A stretch of 64,000 bases of DNA from a bacterium (lineage in GTDB: Bacteria > Myxococcota_A > Bradymonadia > UBA7976 > UBA1532): positions 62,001 to 126,000 of the forward strand of contig JAUHXC010000004.1 in the NCBI GenBank assembly GCA_030427205.1, read 5' to 3'. Numbering within the stretch: the stretch's first letter is position 1; each line of letters begins with the position of its first letter. The notes beneath the pieces were generated by a model, which was not told where the DNA came from, did no database searches, and saw only the letters and a list, made by a program, of their open reading frames with translations. This document shows positions 11,849-21,000 of the stretch, piece by piece. The position numbers and the translations under genes were made by a program.

Positions 11849-12649
11849 TCAGCCGGCGGCCTTCGCGGTGCTCGACAGCGCCATGCCGCGGGCGGTCAGG
11901 TCGGCGACGAACGCGTGCTGAAGACCCTCGAAGCCGGGCACCGGGCTGATGGTGTCTTCGAGCAGCACCAGCTTCTCGATCCGGCCCCGCTCGCCCAGCT
12001 CGTTGGCCAGGTCACGCACCGTATTCGCCACGCAGTGCGAGCCCGCCTCGCCGGCGATGAGCACCCGGTCGGCGCCCTTCAGCGCCGCGATGAGCCGGGT
12101 ATTGGGCTGGGTCGACGGGTCGTTGGGGTCGATCACCTCGGCGCGGATGGCCGAGAAGTGCTCGGTCCACGGGTTGGTGCCCTTCATCACGTAGTCGACG
12201 ACCGCGTGCTTCGAGGCCTCCCAGCGGCACAGCGCGGCGAAGAGCGTCGGCTCGACGTTGTGCCCGCGGCTGCCGATGAGGCAGTGCGGCGGCCAGATCG
12301 TATGCGGGTAGCGCCCGCCGGCGGCCAGCGCGTCGAGGTAGGCCAGCGCCCGGTCGCGGTCTTCGGGGCGGCGGGTGGTCCACTTGCCGGCGCGCACGGC
12401 GTCGGGGCTGATGCCGGTGAACGGCGCCGGCGCCTCGCCCGCGGCGTCGCGCCAGAAGATCGGGTGGGCGATGTCGACGGGGTGGTGGCTGTCGAGGGTG
12501 ACGTGGATCGCGTCGATGTCGGCGCCGGCGTGGTCGATGAAGGCGGCGAGCCGGGCCATGTCGGCCTGGGCGCCCGGTACGTAGAGGCTGCCGTGGTCGG
12601 GATCGCAGAAGTCGTTCTGGGGGTCGATGACGAGCAGGTGGGTCCGCAT
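11849..12649 (-). CDS. pncA: Nicotinamidase (isochorismatase-fold amidohydrolase)
   Basis: Hydrolyses nicotinamide to nicotinate and ammonia in NAD salvage, in the cytoplasm. The isochorismatase/PncA fold is shown by VIDPQNDF at the start (catalytic Asp9), the metal site TLDSHHP (Asp53, His55), WPPHCLIGSRG (about 119-129), a Lys in MKGTNP (Lys156) and the nucleophile in GEAGSHCVANT (Cys206). At 266 aa it is somewhat longer than typical bacterial nicotinamidases of about 210 aa. GGAGG lies 5 nt before the ATG. It is monocistronic, with its own promoter and a terminator-like hairpin. The promoter spacer contains a palindrome, so it is probably repressor-controlled. A related amidohydrolase specificity cannot be excluded. 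Confidence 0.85.
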   Translation of the reverse strand: MRTHLLVIDPQNDFCDPDHGSLYVPGAQADMARLAAFIDHAGADIDAIHVTLDSHHPVDIAHPIFWRDAAGEAPAPFTGISPDAVRAGKWTTRRPEDRDRALAYLDALAAGGRYPHTIWPPHCLIGSRGHNVEPTLFAALCRWEASKHAVVDYVMKGTNPWTEHFSAIRAEVIDPNDPSTQPNTRLIAALKGADRVLIAGEAGSHCVANTVRDLANELGERGRIEKLVLLEDTISPVPGFEGLQHAFVADLTARGMALSSTAKAAG

Positions 12650-12678
12650 GAGGCCTCCTCGGGGTCGATGGTGGCTCT

Positions 12679-12707
12679 ATTTAAGGGTCAGTTAGACCCT
12701 TATTCAA
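12679..12707 (-). promoter_or_regulatory. pncA promoter with palindromic operator in its spacer
   Basis: On the minus strand TTGAAT (-35, 12702-12707) and TTAAAT (-10, 12679-12684) are 17 bp apart, about 30 bp before the pncA ATG. The perfect inverted repeat TAAGGGTC-AGTTA-GACCCTTA (12682-12702) fills the spacer and touches both boxes, so a bound dimer would block RNA polymerase. NAD salvage genes in many bacteria are controlled by NrtR-type repressors binding roughly 21-bp palindromes; assigning this one to NrtR is inference. Confidence 0.55.
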
Positions 12708-12806
12708 GTTTTTCGACATTCGGTCGTGGTTCCGGGCGGTTGGCCGCCGGTCGGGCACGGGTTCGCGTCGGGTCAGTGTAGTGCAGGTGACGTGCGCGGC
12801 GCTTGG

Positions 12807-12836
12807 TTGACAGTCCCGGGGCGGATCGCTCAATCT
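12807..12836 (+). promoter_or_regulatory. Candidate promoter of the pseudo-receiver/TPR gene
   Basis: A perfect TTGACA (12807-12812) is followed after 17-18 bp by a weak -10 (TCAATC or CAATCT). If used, transcription starts near 12842. That is downstream of the in-frame ATG at 12803 and favours the TTG start at 12902. Confidence 0.3.
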
Positions 12837-12901
12837 GGCCCACGTCGCGGTCCGGCCGCCGGCCGCCGGGCCGGGGGTCGTCGAGCCGCCGGGGGACCTC
12901 G

Positions 12902-15613
12902 TTGCGCGGATCACGCAGACGTTCGGCCAATCACCTGCAGCTCCTGGTGGCACCGGTGCGGTGGACCACCACGATGGCGGTGAAGCGGCTGTTCGAAGAG
13001 GAGGCCATCCCCGCCCGCATCATCGGCGCGTCGAGCGTCGAGGCGGCGATGAACCAGCTCAAGAAGAACAGCCGCTATCGGGCGGTGCTCGTGCAGTGGG
13101 AGGAGGCCGGCCAGCTCGCGCTCGAGCTCGCCTGCGCGGTCAAGGAGCGCGGGCGCCCGGCCATCGTCGCCTTCCAGAAGGAGTGGGACAAAGACGACAT
13201 CCGCCGGGCGCTGCAGCTCGGCGTCGACTCGCTGCTCTACGACCCGTTCACCATCGACGAGCTGTTCGCCGACCTCAAGGCGATCACCGAGGAGGGGGTC
13301 AGCCGCACCCGGGCGCAGATCCTGAGTCAAGGCAGCGAGGCGCTGCTCGAGCCCGACGCCAACTTGTGGGTGCAGCAGGACGACGACTGGCGCGCGCGCA
13401 TGATGTCGCTCGCCGACCAGATGCAGCGGCCGTGGTCGGAGAACGTCGCCAAGAAGGCCGGCGACCTCGAGAATACGCTGCGGCGTATCGACGAAGAGGG
13501 CGAGATCGACCCGCTGATGGCCAAGGCGGTCATGGCGGTGCTCGATCAGGGCCGCGACCGCCTGCCCGAGCTGGCCAAGGAGCACAAGGTCGAGGCCCGC
13601 TCGCTCGCCCGGGTGACCTCGGCGGTCGAAGACTTCGCCGAGCATCACGGCGGGCCGTCGCGCATCCCGCTGTTGATGAACGAGGTCATCCGCAAGGTCG
13701 ACGACGGCGGCGGGCAGACCGGCGGCAAGCTGCTCATCCTCAAGCGGGTGGCCCGGGTGGTGCTGCGCACCCAGGGGCACTCGGGGCGCAAGAAGGACGC
13801 GCTCAACGAGACGATGCGCAAGATGATCGGGGTGCCGATGCCGGTGCTCGTCGGGCTGACCCCCGACGACCGGGTCGATCTCTCCGGGCGGCTGCTCTTC
13901 GCCGAGACCGAGGAGGAGGCCCTCGATCACTGCCGGCTGATGGTCTTCAGCCACATGCTGCGCAACGTCGATCGTTTCCCGACGAGCCCCAACCACCTGC
14001 ACGCGCTGGCGGCGATCCTGGGCCTCAAGGCGCGCATCAGCGGCATCACCCCCGAAGAGCTGCTGCAGCGGCTGGCGGTGCTCAACCCGTCGCCGGTGCT
14101 CTACGACGTCGATCTGCTCGACCTCGAGCCCTTCCGCGAGTTGATCCCCGATCCGCCGACGAGCGCGCTCGACAAGGCGCTCGCCGGGGCGCTCGACGGG
14201 CTGCTCGAGGCGGGTGATCCGCTCGGCGACCTCGATCAGCGGCGGCTGAGCGCGCTGCTCGGCGCGGTGCGCACAGAGTCGGCGGTGCTCATCGGGCGGC
14301 CGACGTGGCGCACGCTGCACATCGCGTTGTCCAGCGAGGTGCGGCCGCCGGTCGACCGCATCATCGACCGCATGACCTTCCTGCTCGGCGCCCGGACCCA
14401 CGTCGCCCGCAATCGGCTGCTGCAGGCCCTCGCCGATCTGATCGACGTCGGCCGCCACGCGCTCGACGCGGCCCGCTTCGCCGAGTTCTGCCGGGCGGCG
14501 GCCTACGAGCCGCTCAGCCGCGAGGTCATCGAAGAGTACGCCGCCGAGACGCCGGCCGAGTTCACCCCCGATCGCGACCGCCGCCCGGGCGCCGCCGAGG
14601 AGCAGGCGCTCGTCACCGCGGCGCTCGACGCGCTGAAGTCGGCGGGCATCGACCCCCAGGCGGTGCTCGAGAACCTGCCGCCGGCCCCGCGCATCGCGAC
14701 CCGGCTCAACCCGGAGGAGATGACCCGCATGCGGGTGCTGGCCGCCGGGCTCGAGGGCAAGCCGATGGGCGAGCAGGAGAAGCTCGTCACCCGCAGCCTG
14801 GGCGGCGAGATGTTCAAGATGCCCCAGCTCGCGGCGATGGAGAGCATGCTCGGCGAGGGGGCGACGGTGGAGATGCTGCGCACCCACACCGCCCCCGAAG
14901 AGGAAGAGGACGACACCCCGCTCGTCGAGCACTTCGAGCGGGGGTTGACCGGGCCGATGATGCGCATCGACCCCGACGCCCACCGGCGCAGCGCGCAGGT
15001 GCTCGCCGAGCGTCAGGCGCAGCGCTGGGCGGCGAGCGGGGGCGAAGAGGCCGACGAGCTGCCCCGCCGGGAGCGGCGGCGTCAGCGGGCGATGCACCCC
15101 GACGACATCGACCTGCCGGTGCGCGACGAGACGATGCCGCGCATCCCGGGCTATGGGGGCACGCTCAGCGACTCGGTGGAGGGCGAGCTGAGCGCGCCGA
15201 CCCTCGAGCCGCTGCAGGCGGTGGTGCCCGAGCCGCCGCCGGGCTCGACCCCCGTCGACATGGGCCGGCTGCAGAAGTACATCGACATGGGCGACCTCGA
15301 CGCGGCGGCTCAGCTGGTGCGCGAGACCGAAGACGGTACGCTGCGCCTGCCCGACGGGCTCAACATGGTGGCGCTGCACATGTACGTCGCCGGCCGGCGC
15401 ACCGCCGCCGGCGCGCTGTGGGAGCGGGCGGTGCGGCTGGGGCCGGACCAGATCAACATCCTGTTCAACCTCGCCCGCCTGCGCTGCGAGATGGGCCAGG
15501 CGGCCGAGGCCCGCCCGCTGCTGCGGCGGGTCTTGCGGGTGCGGCCCCATCTGACGCCGGCCCGGCGACTCTTCATGCAGGTGCGGGCCGAGATGCGGGC
15601 GGAGGTCGGTTGA
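12902..15613 (+). CDS. Large cytoplasmic protein: degenerate receiver domain, long helical middle, C-terminal TPRs
   Basis: About 903 aa. The N-terminal 125 residues follow a response-regulator receiver strand for strand (LQLLVAPVRW, then RIIGASSVEAAM, AVLVQW, RPAIVAF, LYDPFTIDELFADLKAI). The phospho-acceptor Asp position reads Gln/Trp (AVLVQW) and the Lys-Pro switch reads Asp-Pro (YDPF), so it cannot be phosphorylated in the usual way. A long unrecognised, largely helical middle follows. The last 80 residues hold TPR-like helices (AAGALWERAVRLGPDQ, then EARPLLRRVLRVRPHLTPA). An in-frame ATG at 12803 lies upstream of a likely promoter -10. TTG 12902 has GGGGGA ahead and keeps beta-1 intact, so I chose it, with doubt. 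A true receiver protein follows 43 bp later. Confidence 0.75.
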   Translation: MRGSRRRSANHLQLLVAPVRWTTTMAVKRLFEEEAIPARIIGASSVEAAMNQLKKNSRYRAVLVQWEEAGQLALELACAVKERGRPAIVAFQKEWDKDDIRRALQLGVDSLLYDPFTIDELFADLKAITEEGVSRTRAQILSQGSEALLEPDANLWVQQDDDWRARMMSLADQMQRPWSENVAKKAGDLENTLRRIDEEGEIDPLMAKAVMAVLDQGRDRLPELAKEHKVEARSLARVTSAVEDFAEHHGGPSRIPLLMNEVIRKVDDGGGQTGGKLLILKRVARVVLRTQGHSGRKKDALNETMRKMIGVPMPVLVGLTPDDRVDLSGRLLFAETEEEALDHCRLMVFSHMLRNVDRFPTSPNHLHALAAILGLKARISGITPEELLQRLAVLNPSPVLYDVDLLDLEPFRELIPDPPTSALDKALAGALDGLLEAGDPLGDLDQRRLSALLGAVRTESAVLIGRPTWRTLHIALSSEVRPPVDRIIDRMTFLLGARTHVARNRLLQALADLIDVGRHALDAARFAEFCRAAAYEPLSREVIEEYAAETPAEFTPDRDRRPGAAEEQALVTAALDALKSAGIDPQAVLENLPPAPRIATRLNPEEMTRMRVLAAGLEGKPMGEQEKLVTRSLGGEMFKMPQLAAMESMLGEGATVEMLRTHTAPEEEEDDTPLVEHFERGLTGPMMRIDPDAHRRSAQVLAERQAQRWAASGGEEADELPRRERRRQRAMHPDDIDLPVRDETMPRIPGYGGTLSDSVEGELSAPTLEPLQAVVPEPPPGSTPVDMGRLQKYIDMGDLDAAAQLVRETEDGTLRLPDGLNMVALHMYVAGRRTAAGALWERAVRLGPDQINILFNLARLRCEMGQAAEARPLLRRVLRVRPHLTPARRLFMQVRAEMRAEVG

Positions 15614-15656
15614 TGCGCGAGCGGCACGAGGGGCGAGCCCCGGGGAGCGATCCACG

Positions 15657-16184
15657 GTGAGCGATTCGAACCGACGATCCGATCCCGGCGCGCCGCGCGC
15701 GAGCGGCGGCCAGCGGCCGGTCCGGGCGAGCGGCGGCCAGCGGCCGGTCCGGGCGAGCGGCGGCCAGAAGGCGGTCGCGTCGCGCGGCGATGGCGCTGCG
15801 GCCCGGGCGGCGGCCCGGCGCAACAAGCTGGTGCTGGTGGTCGAAGACGACGAGAAGACCCGCCGCCTGCTGGGCGTGGTCTGCAAGAAGGGTGGCTATC
15901 GGGTCGCGCTGGCCGAAGACGGGCGCAAGGCCGCGGCGGTGCTCAAGAAAGCCCGGCCCGATCTGATCCTGCTCGACCTCAAGATGCCGCGCATGGACGG
16001 CTTCCGGCTGCTCGAGCTGCTCTCCCGCTTCAAGACCGCCGCCAGTATTCCGGTGGTGGTGCTCACCGCCAGCGACAGCCCGATCGACCTCGACCGCGCG
16101 CTGCAGCTCGGCGTGCAGGACTACCTCGTCAAGCCGATCTCGCCCAAGGCGCTGCTGCTCAAGGCGCGGGCGATCATCGGCTGA
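15657..16184 (+). CDS. Single-domain response regulator with repetitive N-terminal extension
   Basis: A 175-aa protein. After about 55 residues of basic, repetitive sequence (RASGGQRPV repeated) comes one complete CheY-like receiver: acidic pair VVEDDEK, phospho-acceptor in LILLDLKMPRMDGF, Thr in VVVLTAS, and Lys in DYLVKPISP. There is no output domain, so it probably acts by protein contact, possibly with the pseudo-receiver/TPR protein encoded directly upstream. The start is GTG at 15657 with GGGGAG about 10 nt ahead. The extension is encoded by 27-bp direct repeats. Confidence 0.85.
   Translation: MSDSNRRSDPGAPRASGGQRPVRASGGQRPVRASGGQKAVASRGDGAAARAAARRNKLVLVVEDDEKTRRLLGVVCKKGGYRVALAEDGRKAAAVLKKARPDLILLDLKMPRMDGFRLLELLSRFKTAASIPVVVLTASDSPIDLDRALQLGVQDYLVKPISPKALLLKARAIIG
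15699..15779 (+). repeat. 27-bp tandem repeat, three units
   Basis: Two identical units (15699-15725 and 15726-15752) and a diverged third (15753-15779), each beginning GCGAGCGGCGGCCAG, encode the RASGGQ(R/K)xV repeats at the N-terminus of the response regulator. The unit is a multiple of three, so copy-number changes would keep the frame. Confidence 0.85.
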
Positions 16185-16193
16185 GCGGCGCGG

Positions 16194-17057
16194 TCAGCCG
16201 CCCGCCTCTTCGAACAGCTCGATCAGCCAGTCCATGACCGCCCGCACCCGCGGCAGGCGGTGGCGCGAGCGGTGCACGACCATCCACAGCTCGCGCTCGG
16301 GCAGGCCCGGCGTACCCAGGCCCAGCGCAGCGGGCGCGACCGCGGTCAAGCCCAGCCGCCGGGCGAAGCCGCGGGGCAGGATCGCGACCCCCAGGCCGGC
16401 GCCCACCGCCCGGGCCAGCGCCTCGACGTCTTCGACGAGCACCCGCGCCGGGCGCGCCGCGAAGAGCCGCTCGGCGAGGGCCTGCTCGGGGATGTGCGCC
16501 AGCGAGCCGGTCAGGCCGAGCCAGGGCGTCTCGGGGCCCGGCTCGACCGTCGGCGCGACGAAGAAGCCGTAGGCCATGCGCTGCACCCGGCGGGCGATCA
16601 GCGCGCCGCTGTCGGGCCGGGCGAAGCGCAAGGCGACGTCGGCCTCGCCCGCGGCCAGGCTCGCGTTGTGGTTGTCGGCCAGGATGCGCAGCCGCAGGTG
16701 CGGCCAGCGTTCGAGCAGGGTCGGCAGGCCGTCGACGAGCACCCAGCGCACCATCTCGGCCACGGTGGTCACCGTCACCGCGCCCTGCACCGCCGGGCTG
16801 TCGTCGAGCAGGGCTTCGGCGGCGCGGGCCCCGTCGAGCATGGGCCCGACGGCGGCGAGCAGATCTTCGCCCAGCGCCGTCAGCCGCATGGGCGTCTGGC
16901 GCAGCAGCAGCGGTGAGCCGGCGCGGTCTTCGAGGCGGGCGAGGTGTCGGCTCACCGTCGACTGGCTGACCCCCAGCGCCGCGGCAGTGGCCGTCAGGCT
17001 GCCGTGGCGGGCGACCGCGGCGAACGTGCGCAGCAGATCCCATTCGATGGGTGTCAT
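16194..17057 (-). CDS. LysR-family transcriptional regulator
   Basis: A 287-aa regulator. The N-terminal winged helix-turn-helix is clear: WDLLRTFAAVARHGSLTATA then ALGVSQSTVSRHLARLEDR. A LysR effector domain follows, with the GEADVALRF and GLGVAILPRGFARR segments typical of the subfamily that includes regulators of aromatic or amino-acid metabolism. An upstream in-frame start adding 26 residues was rejected because LysR proteins begin just before the HTH and GAGG lies ahead of this ATG. It is divergent from a metallo-beta-lactamase-fold hydrolase, the classic arrangement for a LysR regulator and its target. The effector is unknown. Confidence 0.88.
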   Translation of the reverse strand: MTPIEWDLLRTFAAVARHGSLTATAAALGVSQSTVSRHLARLEDRAGSPLLLRQTPMRLTALGEDLLAAVGPMLDGARAAEALLDDSPAVQGAVTVTTVAEMVRWVLVDGLPTLLERWPHLRLRILADNHNASLAAGEADVALRFARPDSGALIARRVQRMAYGFFVAPTVEPGPETPWLGLTGSLAHIPEQALAERLFAARPARVLVEDVEALARAVGAGLGVAILPRGFARRLGLTAVAPAALGLGTPGLPERELWMVVHRSRHRLPRVRAVMDWLIELFEEAGG

Positions 17058-17101
17058 GGTGTCATCCTCGGCCACCCGAAATGGTCGAAACAGAGCAAAT
17101 T

Positions 17102-17138
17102 CGGATGGCGGCAATGCATCTATGCCTCTGTCCATCCG
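17102..17138. promoter_or_regulatory. Inverted repeat between divergent LysR and MBL-fold genes
   Basis: CGGATGG (17102-17108) and CCATCCG (17132-17138) form a perfect inverted repeat with a 23-bp gap in the 130-bp divergent region. The position fits a regulator-binding site, but I cannot show that the LysR protein binds it. Confidence 0.3.
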
Positions 17139-17187
17139 CAGATGATGTGAGCAGACTCAGCGGGCCACGACAAGACCGGGAGATGTC

Positions 17188-18021
17188 ATGCAGATCCATC
17201 ACCTGCGCAACGCCACCGCCATCATCACCCTCGGGCCGCATCGGCTGCTGCTCGACCCCATGCTTTCGGAGGTCGGCGCGATGCCCGGCTTCAAGCTGTT
17301 CGGCGGCGGTCGCCGGCGCAATCCGCTGGTGCCGCTGCCGCCGAGCGCCGAGGCTGCGCTCGACGCGGTGACCGCCGTCGTCATCACCCACGAGCACCCG
17401 GATCACTTCGACAAGCCGGCCCTGGCCTGGATCAAAGAGCGGCGCCTGCCGGTGTGGAGCCACCCGGTCGACGCGCCGAACCTCGCGCGCAAGGGGCTCG
17501 CGGTGCAGCCGCTGGTCGACGGGGCGCTCGGCGCGCGCATCGAGTCGGTGCCCGGTCGCCATGGGCGCGGACTGCTCGGCTGGCTGATGGGGCCGATGCA
17601 CGGGCTCCATCTGGCGCACCCTGGCGAGCCGAGCCTCTACATCACCGGCGATACGCGGCTCACCGACGCCGTGCGCGAGGCCATCGCCCGGCTGCGGCCG
17701 GATGTCATCCTGGCGCCGGCCGGGTCGGCCGATATGGGCCTGGGCGGTGACATCCTCTTCAGCTCGGACGAGCTGATCGAGCTCGCGCGCATGGCGCCGG
17801 GGGCGGTCGTCTTCAATCACCTCGAAGCGCTGGATCATTGCCCGACGACGCGGGCCGAACTGAAGGCCCGGCTGGCCGCCGCGGGGCTGGCGGCGCACGT
17901 GCCCGAAGACGGTGAGGCGTTGACGTTCGACGCGGCCGGGCCGGCGGTCGAGCCGCGGGGCGTCGAGCCGACGCGGCCCGGTCTGCAGAAGTGGTTGACG
18001 GCGAAGATGGCGGGCACCTGA
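17188..18021 (+). CDS. MBL-fold metallo-hydrolase (UlaG-like)
   Basis: A 277-aa zinc hydrolase of the metallo-beta-lactamase superfamily. The metal motif HxHxDH is THEHPDHF (His68, His70, Asp72, His73), and further ligands are expected in the YITGDT segment and in FNHLEALDH. The short opening QIHHLRNATAIITLGPHRLL and the overall layout resemble the UlaG/YhfI-type beta-lactamase-like hydrolases that act on phosphoester or lactone bonds. GGGAG precedes the ATG. It is probably controlled by the divergent LysR gene. The substrate is unknown. Confidence 0.85.
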   Translation: MQIHHLRNATAIITLGPHRLLLDPMLSEVGAMPGFKLFGGGRRRNPLVPLPPSAEAALDAVTAVVITHEHPDHFDKPALAWIKERRLPVWSHPVDAPNLARKGLAVQPLVDGALGARIESVPGRHGRGLLGWLMGPMHGLHLAHPGEPSLYITGDTRLTDAVREAIARLRPDVILAPAGSADMGLGGDILFSSDELIELARMAPGAVVFNHLEALDHCPTTRAELKARLAAAGLAAHVPEDGEALTFDAAGPAVEPRGVEPTRPGLQKWLTAKMAGT

Positions 18022-18053
18022 ACGGCGCTCGGCTCAGGCAGGCGCCGACGGGT

Positions 18054-21000
18054 TCACTCGCTGATACAGGCTGCCTCTTCGGGCACCGCGATGCCCCACG
18101 CCGCGGTGCACTCGGCGTCGCACAGGTTCAGCTCGTCGGGTTCGCAGGCCCGGTCGAAGCTGGGGTGGGTCGGCGCGCCGTCCAGCGTGATGTTGGGCAG
18201 CCGATCGGCGGTGCAGTCGCAGCCCGCCGGGTGCCCCGCCTGCCGGCCGCCGCTGACCAGGAAGCGCGCGGTGAGGTTGACCGCGAAGGCGTCGTGGTCG
18301 AAGGCCCGGAAGGGCTGGGCGTTGTAGATCCCGTGCTGCCCGGCGGGGCGCACGAGCGGGATGCGGAAGGCGTCGTAGCGCGCGGTGCCGTCGCTGTCGC
18401 GGCGTCGATCGGCGCGCAAGGCGGCGCCCGGCTCGGGGCGCGGCGGCGAGAAGAAGACCTCCTGGCCCTGCACGTCGTCGGGGCATTCGAACTCGCCGTT
18501 GCCGCCGCTCCAGTCGCTGGGTCCACACGAGAACTCGGCGGCGCCGTCGCTGAGGTCGTCGATGTCGTAGAGCGCGCTGGGGTTGATCGGGTTGTCGGCG
18601 TAGCGCTGCAGGCGGTGGTCGCCCTCGACGACGTGGCGCTCGATGAGCTCCTGATCGATCGATCGGCCGTAGCGCTCGTCGGGCACGAAGATCTCGCGCC
18701 AGCCGTACTCCGCGGGGATGCTCTCGTCGCGCAGCCACGAGCCGAGCAGGCCGCCGGCGCGGGCCATGGCGATGCCCGTATTCACCGGCACGACCCGGTC
18801 GCCGACCACCGGCATGTAGAGCACCCGGGTATTGCCCGACGGGCGGTGCGGGTCGTAGTCGAAGTCGAGCGGCTCGAGCACCGCGTGGGCCGCCCAGACG
18901 CCCGGGTCGGCGGGGCCGATGGCGTGCTGGGCGATGCCGGCGAAGCGGCGGAAGCCGGGGGTATTGCGGGTGTATCCCAGCCCGCGGGTCAGCGCGACGA
19001 GCGGGGCGCCGACCGGGTAGCGGGCGGCGAAGTGGGTGACCTCTTCACCGAAGGCATCGACGGTGGTCCGGACTTCGTCGCTGTCGCCCACGTAGACCGT
19101 GAGCTGCAGCCGATCGCCGAGCTGTGGGGTGTCGTCGACGGTCACCGCGCGGTTCTGGCCCGCTTCGAGGCCGAGCACGGGCCGCCGCTCGACGGCGTCG
19201 AGGGCGTCGGCGGCGACCGCCAGCCGGAACCAGCCCCGATTGTTGATGCGCGCGCTGGCCGTCTCGCCCGAGCGCAGGTTGGTCAGCTCGATGCGGTCTC
19301 CTGGGCGCGGGCCGGCGACGCGGCCGATGATCTTCGTCTTCTGGTCGGCCAGCTCGGTGACGTAGGCCCCCAAGGTGAGGGTGTCGCCGGTGATCGCCGC
19401 GCCGTCGCCGCCCATGCACGCCTGCTCGGTCATCGCGTCGGCGGGCAGCGGGTTCTGGCTGCCGTCGACGGGCAGGCAGCCGGCGATGATCGGGCCCATC
19501 ATCGGCAGCACGATGGCGTCGGGCAGGCCGCCGAGGCTCGAGCGCATCGCGATGTCGACCAGCCCCGCGCCGCCCGCGTTGGGCGAGACGGCGTCCAGCG
19601 AGGGCTCGGCGCCGGCGACGACCCCGGCGACGATGCCGCCCAGGCTGATGCCCCACATGCCCAGCGTGGTCTCGGGGCCGCCGATGTCGACGGTGCCGTC
19701 GCCGTCCAGGTCGCCGAGCACGCCCTGCGCGCCTTCGCGGCCGTCCATCGACCGCAGGATGCGCACGAGCTGGATGACCTCCAGCGCCGACTGGCGCACC
19801 ATGTCGCGGGTATGGAAGAGGTCGGCGGTCCACTGGTCGGCGCCGCCGTCGGGCAGGCCGTCGTTGTTCAGGTCGCGGTCGCGGCCGCGCACGATGATCT
19901 CGGCCATCTCGCGCACGCCGTAGCGCGAGAAGCCGACCCGGGCGCCGATCAGCGCCGCGCCCGCCTGCAGGTCGACCTTCCAGCGGCTGAGGCCGTGGCC
20001 CGGCCCGTCGAGGGCGCAGACCGCGTGGCCCATGGCGGTGTGGCGGCCCATGTGGCTGGTGATCTCGGCCCGCGAGCTGCCGTAGCCGTGGGCGAAGATC
20101 ACGGTGGGGAAGGGCTTGCAGAAGGGCACGCCGTCGGGGTTGCCCGGCGGGCACTCGGCGCTCTCGTAGGGCACGGCGCACCAGAACGGCACCGCCTGCG
20201 GGGCCTGGGTGACGGTGCCGGCGTCGACGTCGATCTGCCAGCGCTCGTCGTCGTCGGCGGGGTGGGTCTCGGTGGCGATGCCGTCCTTGTCGACGAGCAG
20301 ATAGGGCGCCTCGAACGTGCCGCCGAAGACGCCGGCGATGGCGCTGTTGTCGGCCTCGAGCGCGCACATGTTGGGGTCCCACTCGCCGATGCCGTGCTGC
20401 CAGAGGTAGGTCAGACCCGCGCCGGCGCAGGCCCCCGGGATCAGCGCGCCGTCGCCGTCGCCGCCCAGCTCGGCGCGGGTCCACAGGCGCAGGTCTTCGG
20501 GCGGATACTGCGCGGCGAGGTCGGCGAAGGGCCCGTGGCCGTAGAGCCCGGCGCGCAGCGCTTCGAGGTCGCGGGTCTGGCTGCCGACGGTCATGGTCCA
20601 GGCGAACGCGACGTCATCCAGGCCGAGGCCATAGCGCGGCAGCAGGTCGACGATGGGCTCGAGGGCGGCGGTCTGGCGCGGCAGGTTCACGAAGGGCAGG
20701 GGAGAGCGGATCGGCCGGCCGTCTTCGTCGCGCAGGCGCTCGGTGAGCACGACCGCGTAGGTGCAGGCCTGCTCGAGCGGCCAGACGGGGCGCAGGATGA
20801 GGGTGTCGCTCTGGTACTCGTACCAGGTCAGCAGGTGGTCGGCGACGCAGCGGTCGCGATCACGGGTGCCGATCTCGAGGCCGTCGCAGGCGCCCTCGGG
20901 CCACAGGTTGGCCACGTCGAGGTGCCCGTCGCCGTCCAGGTCTTCTTCGGGCTGCAGCACGCCGTCGCCGTTGCGGTCTTCGTCGAACTCGGGGAAGAGG

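Noticed and set aside
12911..15886. A 991-codon minus-strand frame
   Set aside because: Antisense to the pseudo-receiver/TPR gene and the response regulator, with His/Arg/Leu-rich shadow composition.
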